Source of the DNA: Bacillota bacterium
GTDB lineage: Bacteria; Bacillota; Sulfobacillia; JAJZYS01; JAJYTV01
NCBI GenBank assembly: GCA_021806845.1
Contig: JAKAPV010000188.1
Location: 1-5,853 of the forward strand
Direction: 5' to 3'
DNA: 5,853 nt
Below, piece after piece: positions 4,870 to 5,853 of the stretch (position 1 is the stretch's first letter; each line of letters starts with the position of its first letter). Made by a program: the position numbers and the translations under genes. Under the pieces are notes generated by a model that saw nothing but the letters and a program-made list of their open reading frames with translations, had not been told where the DNA came from and made no database searches.

Positions 4870-5853
4870 CTAGAGCCCGTAGATCTCGCGGTATTTCGCT
4901 TGCACGTAACTGACGTAGGGCTGGGGGTCGAGGTCGCTGCCCGTCGCCCGGCGCAGCATCTCATCCGTCGAGTAGGTCCGCCCCAGCTGATGAAGGTTCT
5001 TGCGCATCCAACCGAGCAGAGGTGCGAACTCGCCCCCGCGCACCAGCGCGGAGAGATCCCCGAGGTCGCGCGAGGCCGCCTGCCACAGCTGGCCGGAGAC
5101 GATGTTGCCGACGCTGTAGCCGATGAAGATCCCGAGGCCCCCCGTCCAGTGGATGTCCTGCAGGGCTCCCTCGAGGTCGTCCTTGGGCGTGATGCCGAGG
5201 TAGGAGCGCATCTTCTCGGCCCAGGCGCCCGGCACGTCCTGTACCTGCATGTCCCCCCGCATGAGCGCCCGCTCGATCTCGAAGCGCAGCGCGATGTGGA
5301 GGTTGTAGGTCACCTCGTCCGCTTCGACGCGGATGAAGGAGGGCTCTGAGAAGTTGACAGCGCGGTAGAGATCCTCCGGTCCCGCCTCACCGAGCTGACT
5401 TGGGAAGTGGCGCTTTGCGACCGGCAGGAAGTACTCCCAGAACGCGCGCGAGCGGCCGACGAGGTTCTCCCACATCCGCGACTGCGACTCGTGCACGCCG
5501 CCCGAGATCGGCTGGCCGAGTGGCGTACGCGCCCACTCCTGCGGCAGGCCCTGCTCGTACATGCCGTGGCCCGCCTCATGGAGTGTCCCAAAGAAACCGC
5601 CCGGGAAGTAGTCCGGGTCCGCGTTCGTCGTGATGCGGACGTCGTCGACGCCGAAGGATGTCGTGAAGGGATGGATGGAGATGTCCTGGCGGCCGCGCTC
5701 GAAGTCGAAGCCGAACGCCTTGATCGCCGCGAGCCCGACCTGCCACTGGGCATCGGTCGGATAGTTGCGCAAGAGGATCGAGCGGTCGACGCGGCTTGTG
5801 CGTCCCGCGATCTCCTGCACAAGCGGCAGGAGTCCCGCCTTCAGAGATCGGAA
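4870..5853 (-). CDS. M32 family metallocarboxypeptidase (Taq carboxypeptidase-like), N-terminus beyond window
   Basis: A zinc carboxypeptidase releasing C-terminal amino acids from peptides, expected in the cytoplasm. The reading frame is open to the right window edge, giving 327 residues against about 500 for the family, so about the first third is missing. The bases 5853-5821 continue the frame with FRSLKAGLLPL, which fits M32 enzymes, so the GTG at 5820 is internal and not the start. All core motifs are visible, counted from that GTG codon: HPFTTSFG (50-57), DDVRITT (59-65), HEAGHGMYEQG (81-91) with H81, E82 and H85 as the HExxH zinc site, HESQSRMWEN (110-119) with E111 as the likely third ligand, and IRVEADEVTYNLHI near 173-186. 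The C-terminus YREIYGL is normal. The TAG stop is at 4870-4872. It belongs to a different family from the M3 peptidase at the other end of the window. Confidence 0.95.
   Translation of the reverse strand, partial: FRSLKAGLLPLVQEIAGRTSRVDRSILLRNYPTDAQWQVGLAAIKAFGFDFERGRQDISIHPFTTSFGVDDVRITTNADPDYFPGGFFGTLHEAGHGMYEQGLPQEWARTPLGQPISGGVHESQSRMWENLVGRSRAFWEYFLPVAKRHFPSQLGEAGPEDLYRAVNFSEPSFIRVEADEVTYNLHIALRFEIERALMRGDMQVQDVPGAWAEKMRSYLGITPKDDLEGALQDIHWTGGLGIFIGYSVGNIVSGQLWQAASRDLGDLSALVRGGEFAPLLGWMRKNLHQLGRTYSTDEMLRRATGSDLDPQPYVSYVQAKYREIYGL

Noticed and set aside
4791..4964. N-terminal extension of the methyltransferase
   Set aside because: It would overlap the carboxypeptidase end and run through the 14-bp hairpin; the ATG at 4790 directly precedes family-like sequence.
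1..5853. CRISPR arrays, transposases, tRNA or rRNA genes
   Set aside because: No regularly spaced repeats, transposase motifs, terminal inverted repeats or RNA gene signatures were seen on either strand.

Overview
The window is a gene-dense, strongly GC-rich bacterial segment (roughly two-thirds G+C by eye, not computed). It holds six protein-coding genes, two of them cut by the window edges. Several genes have G-rich Shine-Dalgarno sites and one has a TTG start. With an oligoendopeptidase F-type M3 peptidase, an M32 carboxypeptidase and a CBS-CBS-ACT protein of AcuB-like layout, this suggests a high-GC, possibly thermophilic Gram-positive lineage of the Bacillota (Alicyclobacillus-like or a relative). 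That placement is an inference from gene content and composition only.

Layout. (1) 1-1238, minus: PepF-like M3 oligoendopeptidase, cut at its C-terminal end. (2) 1239-1366: divergent intergenic region with a bulged 13-bp hairpin ahead of the next gene. (3) 1367-3863, plus: a three-gene unit with overlapping stop/start codons, made of a PLP-dependent serine/threonine dehydratase (or serine racemase-like enzyme), an EamA/DMT ten-helix transporter, and a small CBS-CBS-ACT protein. It ends at a clear intrinsic terminator at 3880-3910. (4) 3960-4790, minus: a class I SAM-dependent methyltransferase, convergent with the operon. (5) 4791-4869: a short intergenic region packed with inverted repeats (a 14-bp palindrome and a 14-bp perfect hairpin stem). 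(6) 4870-5853, minus: an M32 metallocarboxypeptidase, cut at its N-terminal end.

How the genes may work together. The central operon looks like an amino-acid module: a fold-type II PLP enzyme acting on a hydroxy amino acid, a membrane carrier that could export or import an amino acid or related metabolite, and a separate protein whose ACT domain could sense an amino acid. The dehydratase has no ACT domain of its own, so the third gene may supply that regulation in trans; this is a hypothesis. The two flanking peptidases would yield free amino acids from peptides. This fits an amino-acid/peptide catabolism theme, but they lie in separate transcription units.

No RNA gene, mobile element, CRISPR array or clear new defence-type system is visible. 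The best candidates for something undescribed are the dehydratase/transporter/CBS-ACT operon with its degenerate CBS motifs, and the structured leaders upstream of the dehydratase and the methyltransferase.
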